Shown piece by piece: positions 34,301 through 42,977 of a stretch of DNA of 64,000 nt (its first letter is position 1; the number at the start of each line of letters is the position of its first letter). Origin of the DNA: Lepus europaeus (taxonomy: Eukaryota; Chordata; Mammalia; Lagomorpha; Leporidae); the NCBI RefSeq assembly GCF_033115175.1, contig NC_084838.1, positions 38,481,468 to 38,545,467 on the forward strand, read 5' to 3'. Both the position numbers and the translations under genes were made by a program. The notes under the pieces were generated by a model. The model saw only the letters and a list, made by a program, of their open reading frames with translations. It was not told the DNA's origin and ran no database searches.

Positions 34301-37300
34301 TTGTAGCACAATGGGTTAAGCTGCCACCCATGATCTCACGTAGACATTGGTTTGAGTCCTGGCTGCTCAATTGCAGATCCAGCTCCCTGCTAATGTACCT
34401 GGGAAAACAGCATAAAATCACACAAGCGCTTGGGCCCTGCCACCCACGAGGGAGACCTGGATGGAGCTGCTGCCTCCTGGCTTCAACCTGCCCCAGTTTC
34501 AGCTGTTGCAGCCATCCGAGGAATAAACCAGTGGATGGAAGTATGTCTGTCTGTCTCTCTCTCTCCATCACTCTGCCTTTCACATAAATAGAATAAATCT
34601 TCAGGGGCTGGCACTGTGGAGCAATGGGTTAAGCCATAGCCTACAGCACTGGCATTCCACATGGGTGCTGGTTTGAGTCCTGGCTGCTTCACTTCCAATC
34701 CAACTCTCTGCTAATACAACCAGGGAAAGCAGTGGAAGATGGTCCAAGTTCTTGTGCCCTTGCACCAACATGGGAGACCCGGAAGAAGCTCCTGACTCCC
34801 AGGGCCAGCACCGTGGCTCACTTGGTTAATCCTCCGCCTGCGGTGCCAGCATCCCATATGGGCGCCAGGTTCTAGTCCTGGTTGCTCCTCTTCCAGTCCA
34901 GCTCTCTGCTGTGGCCTGGGAAGGCAGTGGAGGATGGCCCAAGTCCTTGGGCCCTGCACCCACATGGGAGACCAGGAGGAGGCACCTGGCTCCTGGCTTC
35001 GGATCAGCGCAGCGCCGGCCATAGCAGCCACTGGAGGGTGAACCAACGGAAGGAAGACCTTTCTCTCTGTCTCTCTCTCACTGTCTAACTCTGTCAAATA
35101 AAAAAATAAAAAAGAATAAAATAATAAGAAGCTCTGGCCTGGCCCAGCCCCGGTCACTGCGGCCACTGGGAAGTGAATCAGCAGATGGAAGATCTCTCTC
35201 CTTCTAACTCTGCTTTTCCAATACATAAGTCTTTACAACAGAAAAATAAATACATTTTTTAAAGTATACTTATTTTTCTTCTGGTACCTTTTTTAATGCT
35301 AGGAAATAATTTCTATATAAAATGGGAAACCTACATCAGCTAGTCTGACCAGGGCTATATTATTGTTAATATATTACAGCTAACATACCAACTATCTAGT
35401 TAATATATTCCAGCCTAAGGCCATTTCCAACAGAAAGACTTCTGATCACTCCTCCATAAACAAAACACTAAGTAATCCTCAAGCCATTCCTCCTTCTAAA
35501 TCATATACTGCCTGTCCTGTACAGCTGAAGACTCAACTAGACCCACTGGTATGTGCTCTGAGCTCTTTATTAGCTACAATGCTACTGTACTGGCTTTTTC
35601 TTTTTTTAGAAATTGTCAACAACCAACTTGCTTTATTTATGTATCTTTTAACTTTCACTTTTTATTTGAAAGGCAGAGACAGGCAGGCAAGCAGAGTTCT
35701 TCCACCCACTGGGGTTCACTCCAGAGATACCCACAACAGCTGGGGCTAGGCCAGGCCAAAGGCAGGAGCCCTGAATCAATCTGTGTCTCCCCCATGGGTG
35801 ACTGGGACCCATATATTTAAGCTATCACCTGCTGCTTCCCAGGGTGCACACTGGCAGGAAGCTGGACTGAAGTGCAGCTGGGACTCGAACCAAGTTCTCT
35901 GATATGGGATGCAGGCATCTGAAGGAATGTTTTAACTGCTGTGCCAGAAGCCTGCCCTGTGTACATTCTATGTGAGTCAACCACTGGCCCAAGGTAAATG
36001 GTAGTCTGCTGCTACAGAGACACACAGGAAGGACATCTAGGGCCTTGCCTTACTGGGACAACCAAGCTAGGTAGTCAAATACTCCAGAAGGAAACTTTCT
36101 GGGCATCTCAGGAACTCTGGACAGAAATAAGGATCAGCTAAGTTTCCAAAGGTGAAAGACTGTCCTAAATTCACCTTCCAACTTCTCATGTTCCCCAAGC
36201 ATTGGAAGTTAAGCTGACTTAGGTCTGAATCCCAACCAAACCATTTATTTGCTTGCTCCCTAACCATATGGCTTAATTTCCACAGCGATCAGCTCTCATC
36301 TGAAATATCAGGTCGACACTACCACTTAGCTTGCACAGCTAATATACAGATCGTCAAGTATATGGAGTTCCAGGCACACAGTAAATGTGCAGTATAATTA
36401 TGTCATGTGTGAGATCTCTCTAAACAACTCTCTAGCACTGCTACCAATAAAATTACCCTCTTCCAGCAAGACTAATTCACCTACCTCTCTTCTTTTTCCT
36501 TCCCTAAGCACTTGTCAGAAACGTAATAGACAGCACCACAGTGATACGCTCTTTCTACAGCTCCCTGATCTGCCTCATTCTCCCACCTCAGCTGGACTTG
36601 GGTTGCCTCCCTCCGGACCACATGTTCTTCCTCAGTACTGCCCATGCCACTTCACTGAGCTGCTGATCTCCGGCTGCCCAACATTTCCTTCTCTGAATCT
36701 CCTAATTTCAAGAGTGAACCAGGGCTCAGGCCTAACTCCTCTGGTTTCTGCCTATGCCCATCCTCCATGGGAGCTTTTCCCCCAAGGCTGGGCAAGCTTA
36801 GCTATTTTCCTCTCTCCTCAATCTGTTACAGGAGACTGCCCATGTATCTTCTACAGGACACATGACAGAGGCCTCCCACCTACAATCACTCCGTGTCCTC
36901 AGGACACCCCCAAGCCTACAGGCCTCAAACTGCTTTCTCCTCCTACCCCCAGGGAGCAATAGCACCTAGAAGCCACAGGATGCTTACTACGTGCCAGCAA
37001 GCACTCTCTAGGCTTTAATGTAATCCTGTAAGTGCAATGTGCTACACATTATGCAGAAAATTCTGTAGTGGTTAACTACATAAAAACTGCCTACGACAAC
37101 AAAGCTAAACTCATTCAAGCAGCTGTGGAAAGTACAAAACCTGGAACCACTAGAGTGTTTCTGAAAGACAGAAAGTGCCCAACTCCTGCTCTAATTCCCA
37201 AAGGAAGTGCTGACCCCTGCACTATTGCCAATCTCAACGCGTGGTCAGGGCTTTAAGTCACTAAATGCTTAGTTCCCTAATAAAGTTCTTCCCAGGAACT

Positions 37301-39106
37301 AAGTCAGCAGTCAACCCCTTCCTTCCCTTTCCGAAGGCCTGATGCACATGACACACTTATCTGACCGCATCTCTCCTTTTACCTTCCCAAACTGCCCAGC
37401 ACCAACACCTGCTGGCTTACATAGGACTCTTGGAGCTGACACTTTGCCAGTTTTTATGTATACGAGCACTGTCAGGAACAGGCTGGGTGATGGGGACAGA
37501 ACAGAGTTACACTGTCCCTCAACTAGGAGGGTCTCCTAGGGGTCCTGCTTCTCTCTGCTCGGTCCTACAGCCACAACTGCCTTTCTCTGACCCCAGCACA
37601 CCCCCAGCTAAAACACTGTAAGGGAATGTGGGGGCGGTCCCATCTAAAGGGAGGGAGACTTGGGGCTGAGCCGATGGCCTTTTTTAAGCAAGTCACTTTT
37701 CACTAGGATTTAGTTTTCTAGTAAGTGAGGAGGCAAGCCAAAGGTCGATTTTAAACTCTCAGGCAATGACAAAATACTCACCCAATGACAAAAATACTCC
37801 CCCAAACACTGGAAGCCAACTTTATCTCTCAGTCACAACCCACTTCAGGCCAACCTGCTTGCCCCAGGCTGCCCCACACCCACCTGCTTCTTTAGGTGAC
37901 TGCTTGACCTCAGAGGTCTCGGTTTCGGGTAGCAGAAACACTCCCATTTCCCAACAGTGCCCTACTCTCCTTTACTGGAATATTTTTTCAAGGAAAGGTA
38001 AAGCCATATCTCATCTCCACTCATTTCCTTCTTCCCCATACTACTAGTTTTTTGTTTTTTTCAATTCACCCTCTGCTTCTACACCACAATCCTAGCACTA
38101 CACAGGTTAAGGCAGTCGAAGGTCAAATTGTCATCCCACCCAACTCTTATTTGTTCAAGTTTGGCCGGGGTGGGGTGGGGGGGTGGGAGTGGAGGCCACA
38201 CTGCAGTCGCCTGTTCACCTCTGCTTCCCTCCCTGGCTGGTGCAGGTTTAATCTTGGGCTCTGTTTAGGCAATAACTACCGAGGCTGCTCCCAGAAGCCG
38301 AGGAGCTCGGAAGTCCTGACCGGAGTTTCTTTCTCCATGCTTTCTCGCCCTGCTTTCTTCGGATCCCTACTCACTCCTCCCTTCCTCCCCGTAACCCAAC
38401 GCTCTATGTACTTAAATGCTGAACTGCATTGCCATTCTTGTTTGTTTCCAAAAAAGACACTACTATTCTTAGGTTTCCTGCCCTCATTTCCTGATAACAG
38501 GTTCCGTGCTGGGCTCAGACTTGCCTGGGAGTCTGGCGAGAGCACGCCAATGCGGCTTCAGAGACCAGGCTTAAGGCACAGCAAGTGCTTAATTAAAAGT
38601 TGCTGAATTGAAAGGGCTTCGAGCCTCCCAGTCACTTGATTTTCTCTGCGTTCTCGCTCGGCCGGCGCCCAGCAGCGCTCGCACACACACACACACACAC
38701 GCACACTCGGAACGGAGCGGGCTTCCCGAGCCCAGACTCCTGCATGACTGGGCCGGGGTCTCGTTTCCTCTTTGCACTCCGCCCCAGCCTCCTGGCAAGA
38801 AACACGAGCCGTACGGAAGCGCTCGGACCCAACTCCGGGCCGAGTTTCCCCGGCAAGTCCTCCCGCCGCAAACGCGCCCGCCCTCTCACCCGGACCCCCC
38901 GGCGGCTCGCCGTGCGGCTGAGGCCCGGGGGCGCCGCCGTCCAGGATGGCGAAGGCCTCGTCGTTCTCGATGCCCGCAATCTCGCTCTCCTGCTGCGCCA
39001 AGAAGGCCGCGGCCGGATCTTCTTCGCCCGCGCCAGCCAGCCCGTTCCCCAGCGCTGGGCCGCCAGGAGCACCGGCGGGGGTGCCGAACGGATCTAGCTC
39101 AGCCAT
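16055..39106 (-). CDS. CLTA: CLTA, clathrin light chain A (complete gene)
   Basis: Clathrin light chain A binds the clathrin heavy-chain leg and regulates coat assembly. Reading down the minus strand, the coding exons are 39106-38890 (217), 31395-31358 (38), 29914-29797 (118), 24520-24409 (112), 18829-18776 (54), 17511-17476 (36) and 16503-16332 (172). The total is 747 bases, 248 residues plus stop, the length I recall for the human neuronal form. Omitting the 54- and 36-bp exons keeps frame and gives 218 residues, the ubiquitous form. Regions in order: acidic N-terminal regulatory segment (about residues 28-52, GEEDPAAAF to NDEAF), the heavy-chain-binding coiled coil in the 118- and 112-bp exons, the neuronal insert, and a C-terminal segment ending KQAPLVH. 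Residue 73, split between the first two exons, is Glu where I recall Asp in human. The promoter is a CpG island. Confidence 0.97.
16073..16078 (-). terminator. CLTA: CLTA polyadenylation signal
   Basis: TTTATT on the plus strand reads AATAAA on the minus strand, about 255 bases past the CLTA stop. It is the first canonical signal downstream and lies outside any SINE. Confidence 0.8.
16332..16503 (-). CDS. CLTA: CLTA last coding exon
   Basis: The minus-strand acceptor is TTGCTTCCAG. It encodes AAEEAFVNDIDESSPGTE to ISLKQAPLVH and TGA (16332-16334). This C-terminal segment lies near the clathrin trimerisation hub. The 3' UTR continues to about 16055. Confidence 0.96.
17476..17511 (-). CDS. CLTA: CLTA neuronal microexon, 36 bp
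   Basis: The minus strand shows a very pyrimidine-rich tract ending CACCCTTAAG, 36 exon bases, then the donor GTTAAG. It encodes TNINHPCYSLE with split codons at both ends: Val from the 54-bp exon, Gln into the last exon. It is the 12-residue insert specific to light chain A in neurons. It is too short for ORF finding and was located by matching the peptide. Confidence 0.92.
17512..18775 (-). other. CLTA intron between the 54- and 36-bp exons
   Basis: About 1.26 kb without SINEs. It starts with GTATGT on the minus strand and ends in a long pyrimidine tract. A repeat-poor intron flanking neuronal exons may hold splicing control elements. Confidence 0.45.
18776..18829 (-). CDS. CLTA: CLTA neuronal exon, 54 bp
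   Basis: The minus strand has a long pyrimidine tract ending GCTGTCTAG, 54 exon bases, then GTATGT. It encodes VADEAFYKQPFADVIGY plus two bases of a Val codon. This is the 18-residue neuronal insert shared in type with clathrin light chain B. The length is a multiple of three, so it can be skipped. Confidence 0.94.
19085..19255 (-). repeat. MIR-like SINE, antisense
   Basis: GAGCATTTATTAAGCACTCA, then TTCAATCCTCAACCCTAACA and a CAGGACTCACCCAGGGCC block; diverged. Confidence 0.45.
19429..19752 (+). repeat. CSINE, sense
   Basis: Starts GGGGCCGGCACTGTGG and ends AAGTAAATAAATAAATC plus an A-run. GAAAATCC is repeated on both sides. Confidence 0.9.
20970..21266 (+). repeat. Older CSINE, sense
   Basis: CAGTGCTATGGCACAGTAGG, CAGCATCCCCTATCAGATCG and tail CCAAATAAACAACTTTTA. 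CLTA intron, antisense to the gene. Confidence 0.75.
21343..21622 (+). mobile_element. Tigger/MER2-like DNA transposon, about 280 bp
   Basis: The ends are inverted repeats: CAGTCAGCCCTGCATATCC on the left and, reverse complemented, CAGTTGTCCCTCAGTATCC on the right. This matches the TIR I recall for small Tigger-derived elements. TA precedes the left end. It has no coding capacity. It lies in the CLTA intron between the 112-bp and 54-bp exons. Confidence 0.65.
22014..22340 (-). repeat. CSINE, antisense, 13-bp target duplication
   Basis: Flanked by TGCTTTGTTTTCT at 22001-22013 and 22341-22353. The end is ACCACGGCGTCGGCCCC. It looks little diverged. Confidence 0.92.
22354..24408 (-). other. CLTA intron, unique part
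   Basis: About 2 kb with no SINE that I can see and no gene; short open frames look random. Confidence 0.4.
24409..24520 (-). CDS. CLTA: CLTA exon 4 (coiled coil)
   Basis: The minus-strand acceptor is CTTCAAAG and the donor is AACAACAG|GTCAGT. It encodes ANSRKQEAEWKEKAIKEL to QKTKANN, a lysine- and glutamate-rich helix. It ends with two bases of an Arg codon, completed by G from either the 54-bp exon or the last exon, so both isoforms stay in frame. Confidence 0.95.
24628..24913 (-). repeat. CSINE, antisense
   Basis: Reversed tail ATTTATTATTTATTTGAAAG; the far end is diverged. It lies about 100 bases from the 112-bp CLTA exon. Confidence 0.75.
24943..25110 (+). repeat. CSINE 3' half, sense
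   Basis: CCACCCATGTGGGAG-type block, GCCTGGCCCAGCCCTGGC, and a degraded tail AAAATAAAC. The 5' half is absent. Confidence 0.6.
26057..26367 (+). repeat. CSINE, sense, 13-bp target duplication
   Basis: Flanked by AAGGACACCCTTT at 26044-26056 and 26368-26380. Starts GGGGCTGGCACTGTGGC. Confidence 0.92.
26395..26555 (-). repeat. MIR-like SINE, antisense
   Basis: Begins ATAAGGATCCCAAGAAGGTA and passes through AACCAAAGCTCAGAAAG to CCAAACCCAGGTCTGATT, in reverse MIR order. Confidence 0.45.
26556..28091 (-). other. CLTA intron, unique part
   Basis: About 1.5 kb, AT-rich, with a short TGTG patch near 27025. No gene or clear repeat is seen. Confidence 0.4.
28105..28426 (-). repeat. CSINE, antisense, 13-bp target duplication
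   Basis: Flanked by ATTCTAAGTATTT at 28092-28104 and 28427-28439. The reversed tail is T-rich. Confidence 0.9.
29128..29300 (+). repeat. MIR-like SINE, sense
   Basis: GAATAGATATGGACTTGGAA, then CTGAAATTCTGACTCTTCC and ACTTCTCAGCTAAGTGATTC follow the MIR core; diverged. Confidence 0.4.
29301..30661 (-). other. CLTA introns around the 118-bp exon, unique
   Basis: Apart from the exon at 29797-29914, I see no gene or clear repeat here. Confidence 0.4.
29797..29914 (-). CDS. CLTA: CLTA exon 3 (heavy-chain-binding coil)
   Basis: The minus-strand acceptor is TTGTGTTCAG and the donor is CCCTGG|GTAAGG. It encodes ESNGPTDGYAAISQ to ERLEAL, the start of the charged helical region that binds the heavy chain. 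Gly replaces the Ser I remember in human in PTDSY. Confidence 0.95.
30662..31000 (-). repeat. CSINE, A-tail subtype, antisense, with target duplication
   Basis: AAGCTGTCTTCTT occurs at 30649-30661 and 31001-31013. The start reads TTTTTGACAGGCAGAGTGGA and the end CCACGGCGCCGGCC. It lies about 350 bases from the 38-bp CLTA exon. Confidence 0.92.
31358..31395 (-). CDS. CLTA: CLTA exon 2, 38-bp coding exon
   Basis: The minus strand reads CTTACAG, then 38 exon bases, then GTACAG. It encodes AVDGVMNGEYYQ, with its first two bases completing a Glu codon. I found it by matching the protein across the gap between exons 1 and 3. Confidence 0.93.
31855..32072 (-). repeat. Old CSINE, partial, antisense
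   Basis: AGCCAGTGCTGGGCCAAAAC, AGGTGGCGGGGATGTAATTA and CAAATGGGACGTGGGTCTTA show a diverged copy without a tail. Confidence 0.6.
32505..32640 (-). repeat. MIR-like fragment, antisense
   Basis: GTTCAACACATTATGTACAT, then AATTTTAATCCTGATAACAA and TTCACAAACGAGCTCAGG resemble reverse MIR. Confidence 0.4.
32749..33084 (+). repeat. CSINE, A-tail subtype, sense
   Basis: Starts GGCCGGCGCTGTGGTTTAAC, has CCTTGCGGCGCCGGCACAC and ends CTCTGTC plus a 24-base A-run. AGCCTTT occurs on both sides. Confidence 0.92.
33151..33476 (+). repeat. CSINE, sense, 12-bp target duplication
   Basis: Flanked by TTGATACATGAG at 33139-33150 and 33477-33488. Tail CAAATAAATAAATAAAATC. Confidence 0.92.
33489..34273 (-). 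other. CLTA intron 1, AT-rich
   Basis: Part near 33795-33930 (AGAATTGCTGGGTCACCAGA) resembles a decayed antisense L1 3' end. No gene is seen. Confidence 0.35.
34289..34602 (+). repeat. CSINE A of a three-level nest
   Basis: Starts ATGGGGCCGGCGTTGTAGC and tails into ATAAATAGAATAAATC. AGAAAAATAAATACA occurs at 34274-34288 and again at 35240-35254, flanking the whole nest. Confidence 0.88.
34603..35239 (+). repeat. CSINE B, inserted in the tail of A and split by C
   Basis: The 5' part is 34603-34800 and the 3' part about 35129-35239 (GGCCTGGCCCAGCCCCGG to GTCTTTACAAC). Together they make one CSINE. Confidence 0.85.
34801..35125 (+). repeat. CSINE C, nested within B
   Basis: Starts AGGGCCAGCACCGTGGCTCA and ends TCTGTCAAATAAAAAAATAA. 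AAGAAGCTC occurs at 34783-34791 and 35126-35134, possibly its target duplication, with a few bases of B lost. Confidence 0.85.
35640..35958 (-). repeat. CSINE, antisense, older
   Basis: Reversed tail TTTCACTTTTTATTTGAAAG; end TGCCAGAAGCCTGCCC. Confidence 0.75.
35959..38682 (-). other. CLTA intron 1, mostly unique
   Basis: The plus strand holds the longest frame in the intron, 191 codons at 36387-36962, without recognisable domains. A MIR-like trace lies near 36985-37030. No gene is called. Confidence 0.4.
38684..38704. repeat. (CA)n microsatellite
   Basis: About ten CA units in CLTA intron 1, some 190 bases from the exon 1 donor. Confidence 0.85.
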
Positions 39107-39530
39107 GGCGGGCAATTCAACGGCACCAACACCAACACTGAAAGATAAACCAACCGACACACCGACACCGCGCCCGGCAGCGGCCGCTGTGGTGGCGACT
39201 GCGATCAGAACACAGCGGGAGGAGGGAGGAGGTGGAAGCGGAAGCCCTGCCCCTATATCCGGTTGGTCTTGGCGGTGTGGGAGAGCCGAAAACAGAACAG
39301 CCAATCAGAGGGCAGACGTGGTTTCGGAGCTACCCAATCAGCAGTCGGAGGGGCGGGCCGCCGCCGACAACTCGTGATTCGGAGGTGAAGGAGGTGAGCC
39401 CCCGGGCCAGGGAGGCGGAAGTGCCGACTGACGGAAAGCGGCGTCGTCCGCGCGGCCCTCGGGAGCCGCACTGCCCGGGAACAGCCACTTCTGAGGGGAC
39501 TGGAGTGCTGCGCCGGAAGGTGAGGGCTCG
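38780..39530 (-). promoter_or_regulatory. CLTA: CpG-island promoter of CLTA
   Basis: Dense CpG and GC-rich sequence surround exon 1 and extend about 400 bases upstream of the ATG. There is no clear TATA box at the usual distance. CCAAT motifs occur on the plus strand near 39301 and 39334, and ETS-like GGAAG cores near 39235, 39416 and 39514. This is the usual layout of a housekeeping promoter and fits the wide expression of CLTA. The start site cannot be fixed from sequence. Confidence 0.75.
38890..39106 (-). CDS. CLTA: CLTA exon 1, coding part
   Basis: The start ATG (complement of CAT at 39104-39106) opens MAELDPFGTPAGAPGG. The donor is CCGG|GTGAGAGG on the minus strand. It carries the acidic EED patch and the conserved LAQQESEIAGIENDEAF segment that contacts the heavy chain and Hip1-family proteins. 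It is very GC-rich. Confidence 0.96.
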
Positions 39531-40364
39531 TTCGGCCGGCCGCAGTTGGCCAGCCACCGAAGAGATAAGCCTCTTAGGTTTTCTGAACCTCAGTTTCCTC
39601 GTTTGTAAAATGGAACACGGATCCTGCGCTGCCTCCTTCCCGGGATTATCGGAAAAAGGAATCCTTTTTAGGATATATGCTGCTGGCTTTAAAAAAAACT
39701 TTTTTAAATATTTAATTCATTCTGCTCCTTTACGGCAGACCTGACTTAAATGTAATTGATTCACTCTGATCAATTGATCTCCATAAGTATTCACTAAAAG
39801 ACGAATAAATCCTTGGCAAAGCACTTGTGCAGCCAGTGCATCATTTCAGAGCAAGACAGACGTTTTCCTAAACTGGAAAATTCCTTAGGGGTGGCCTGCG
39901 TCTTGGGGACACTGCGGCCTGGGTGTTTGGGAGGGAGCCAGTGGCCAGGAAGGAAACCCAGGTCTCTTGGGGACTTCCCTGAGGGTACCAGCCACACCCT
40001 CTGGTAAGTACCTTTCTCAGCTAAGGACAGCAGGAGCTTTCTTTAGAAGGAAAGCTCTTTCAGCGTTTCTTTTAAATTAGGGACAGGTTACTAACATGAC
40101 TAATGTCAACACCGCAGAAACAACAGTGATCCCAGTTCATCGGGCTCATGTTGAAGAGTGGCCAACAGAAAGATCCTCCGTCACCACCACCACCTTAAAA
40201 AGTAAAAGCCAAAAATAGAAAGAAACCAACTAGAGGTCAGAGATGCCTCCAGAGTGAAGTCAGCAAGGGACAAGAAAGTGATTTTTTTAAAAATAAATAC
40301 CTGTATTTTGACAGAGAGCTATTTACCTAAAACTTATTAAAAAAAAAAAAAAAAAGAAGAAGAA
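39531..40364. other. Region upstream of CLTA
   Basis: CpG density drops off here. It includes a short MIR-like trace near 39586-39640 and an A-run at about 40340-40355. No gene is seen. Confidence 0.4.
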
Positions 40365-40712
40365 GGCCGGCGCCGCGGCTCACTAGGCTAATCCTCTGCC
40401 TTGCGGCGCCGGCACACTGGGTTCTAGTCCCGGTCGGGGCACCGAATTCTGTCCCGGTTGCCCCTCTTCCAGGCCAGCTCTCTGCTGTGGCCCGGGAAGG
40501 CAGTGGAGGATGGCCCAAGTGCTTGAGCCCTGCACCCCATGGGAGACCAGGAGAAGCACCTGGCTCCTGGCTTCGGATCAGCGTGGTGCACCAGCTGCAG
40601 CGCGCCAGCCGCGGTGGCCATTGGAGGGTGAACCAACGGCAAAGGAAGACCTTTCTTTCTGTCTCTCTCTCTCTCTCACTGTCCACTCTGCCTGTCAAAA
40701 AAAAAAAAAAAA
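40365..40712 (+). repeat. CSINE, A-tail subtype, sense
   Basis: Starts AAGGCCGGCGCCGCGGCTCA, has GCCTTGCGGCGCCGGCACAC and ends CTGCCTGTCAAAAAAA. It looks young. Confidence 0.92.
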
Positions 40713-41012
40713 GACTTCTTTATTTATTGAAAGGCAGAGTTACAGAGAGCAGAGAGAGAGGTCATCCATCCGCTGGTTCACTCCCCAGATGGCCACAATG
40801 GCCAGAGCTGTTCCAATTCAAAGCCAGGAGCTTCCTCTGGGTCTCCCAGGTGGGTGCAGGGGCCCAAGCACCCAGGCCATCTTCTACTGCAATCCCAGTC
40901 AATAGCAGAGAACTTGATTGGAAGTGGAGCAGCTGGGACTCAAACTGGCACCCACATGGGATGCTGGCACCGCAGGCAGTGACTTTTTCTGCTACGCCAC
41001 AGTGCTGGCCCC
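40713..41012 (-). repeat. CSINE, antisense, abutting the previous copy
   Basis: GACTTCTTTATTTATTGAAA to GCCACAGTGCTGGCCCC. The two copies face each other tail to tail. Confidence 0.88.
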
Positions 41013-41104
41013 ACTTATATTTATTTTTAAAACCACTTTAGGTTCAGAGTGCAGGAAAGTTTTGAAAAAAAAAACATTCAAGAAAGTTAAAAAGTTTAGG
41101 ATCT

Positions 41105-41349
41105 GAAGCAGGCCTCTGCCCTATCAGTTAAGTTGCCTGAGTCTGGGTTTGGTGCCCAGCTCCAGCTCCTGACCCCAATTTCCTGCTGGTGCAGACCTTG
41201 GTGGGCATTGGCGATGGCTCAAGTAATTGGGCTCCCACCAGGAATCTGGAATAAATTCTGGCTCCCAGCTTAGACTCAGCCCAGTCCTGGCCATTGTGGA
41301 CATTTGGGGAGTGAACCAGGTGATGGGGAGATATCTCTCTCTGGAGAAA
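41105..41349 (+). repeat. Old CSINE, sense
   Basis: Diverged: GCAGGCCTCTGCCCTATCAG, GGACATTTGGGGAGTGAACC. A further 5' CSINE fragment follows at 41352-41385 (GGGCCAGCATTGTGGCGTAG). Confidence 0.65.
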
Positions 41350-41385
41350 TCGGGCCAGCATTGTGGCGTAGCAGGTAAAGCTATG

Positions 41386-42609
41386 AGAGAAGACTCAGTA
41401 TTGGGGGTCTAATATGTGAGAATTTAGAGATGTGAAAATTAAGACAGTAAACTAGAGCGTAACAAGAAGACTCATTGATGATAAATCAAGACAGATGCTG
41501 GGGATTTTTTTAAAGCAGTCCGTGCTAAGAAGCCTTATTAGCAACAGAGCGCTGTGGAAAGTTTCAGAGAAAGGAATGATGTGATTGGCTGCTGCTTAGG
41601 TTAAGCTGGTACAAGATGGATGAGACAGAGGCTGTGGGCCGAGATATCCAGAAATGGCACTTAGAGGGTCTGAGTGGGGCAGTGGTGTAGACCTCAATGA
41701 GTAACCCTGATGAAAAAATGGATCCCAACAGAAGTGACTTAACTTGTTGACTGATGGGAGGTAGGGGCCTGGAAAGAGACAATGTGAAAAGATGAAATCA
41801 TAACTGATGACTGTGAAATGGGATGCCCAGGTGATTCCAGACAGAAGATTTAGATGAGATGTGTCCAGGAGACCGTAGGTGGAGACTGGAGCAGAAAAGA
41901 CTGCGGACTAAATCTCTGAGGATGGTGTGCACGGATGCACAAGTAGGTCGTAGAGATTGGAGGGAGTTCAGTTAGAGCTGGCTCATGGGAGACAGTGAGA
42001 AAGGGTGCACAAAGTGGGGATGACTGGCAGCAAGGTTAAGAGGAGGGTGGGAAGGTGCTGTTGGCTGTTAAGAGAGAACAGTGAATGCTAGGAGTGGAAG
42101 TGTCGTCAATATTGTAGTTTTGCTTTTTCCATCCATTTCTTCTGATGCTAGCATCACAATATTCCTGGGGGGAACCATTCTCATTTTCAGTTGTATGGTT
42201 TGGTTGAACTGGCTGCCTCCATGTGACCTGGGCCTGGCCAATTAGAACATTCCATCCCCTGGCCAGATGATTGGTTCAGCCATGGACAGTTGAGTCAACG
42301 TAGGCTCATGAGACTCAATTCCAGGACTGTTGCTAGACTCTCTGGGGAAAAAGAATTCTTTCTTTTGGGACTGACAAGCAGATAATATGTAAACTTGGAG
42401 CTTCTGGTAGACATCTTGCCATCAAGAGGAATCAGTCTGAGAATAAAGTCAACATAGAGGAGGGCAGAGAATGAGAAAGACAACCTCCTGTACATTGAGG
42501 ACCTGGGTCAGCCATGCATGAAATATAAGATCTACTTCTGTACTCTTTGGTTCTATGAAAAAAACAGGTTTTTTCTCTGAGGTAACTTTGAATCATGTTT
42601 CTGTGACTT
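41386..42609 (+). other. Intergenic, old repeat-like text
   Basis: G- and A-rich sequence (GTGTCCAGGAGACCGTAGGT) and a part near 42200-42330 (CATGTGACCTGGGCCTGGCC) read like old dispersed repeats that I cannot name. No gene is seen. Confidence 0.35.
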
Positions 42610-42619
42610 AAAGAATTCT

Positions 42620-42731
42620 AGGGCTGGCACTGTGGCCATTTGGGGAGTGAACCAGCAGATGGAAGATCTCTCTCTCTCTACCTCTCTCTCTGTAATTCTG
42701 AATTTCAAATAAATAAATAGATCTTTAAAGA
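42620..42731 (+). repeat. Internally deleted CSINE with intact target duplication
   Basis: AAAGAATTCT flanks it (42610-42619 and 42732-42741). The 5' text GGGCTGGCACTGTGG joins directly to the 3' text CCATTTGGGGAGTGAACC, so about 200 central bases are missing. Confidence 0.9.
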
Positions 42732-42977
42732 AAAGAATTCTGCGTAATAAGAAAGGAGAAGTAAGGGCAAGTATGAATGTAGAAGACAGAAAAACTTTCA
42801 GTGAGGAAAGGGTAAAGGGATGTAAGGTTGTAGAGATGTTTTAATAGGAGAAAGTTGAATATATTTTTATGTTGAGAACTGGGAGAGGTTGAAGTTATAG
42901 AGGAGGAGGAGGTAGTGGTGGAAAAGATGATGGGCTGAGAAGGAGTGGATGTTTAGCACAGTCATTAAGGTGCTGCT

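Noticed and set aside
36387-36962. 191-codon open frame on the plus strand in CLTA intron 1
   Set aside because: Low-complexity Pro/Ser/Leu composition, no domain, no splice or promoter support; C-rich DNA lacks stops by chance.
38558-38889. Extension of the CLTA exon 1 frame past the donor
   Set aside because: It is intron read-through; the donor at 38889 and downstream exons restore the known protein.
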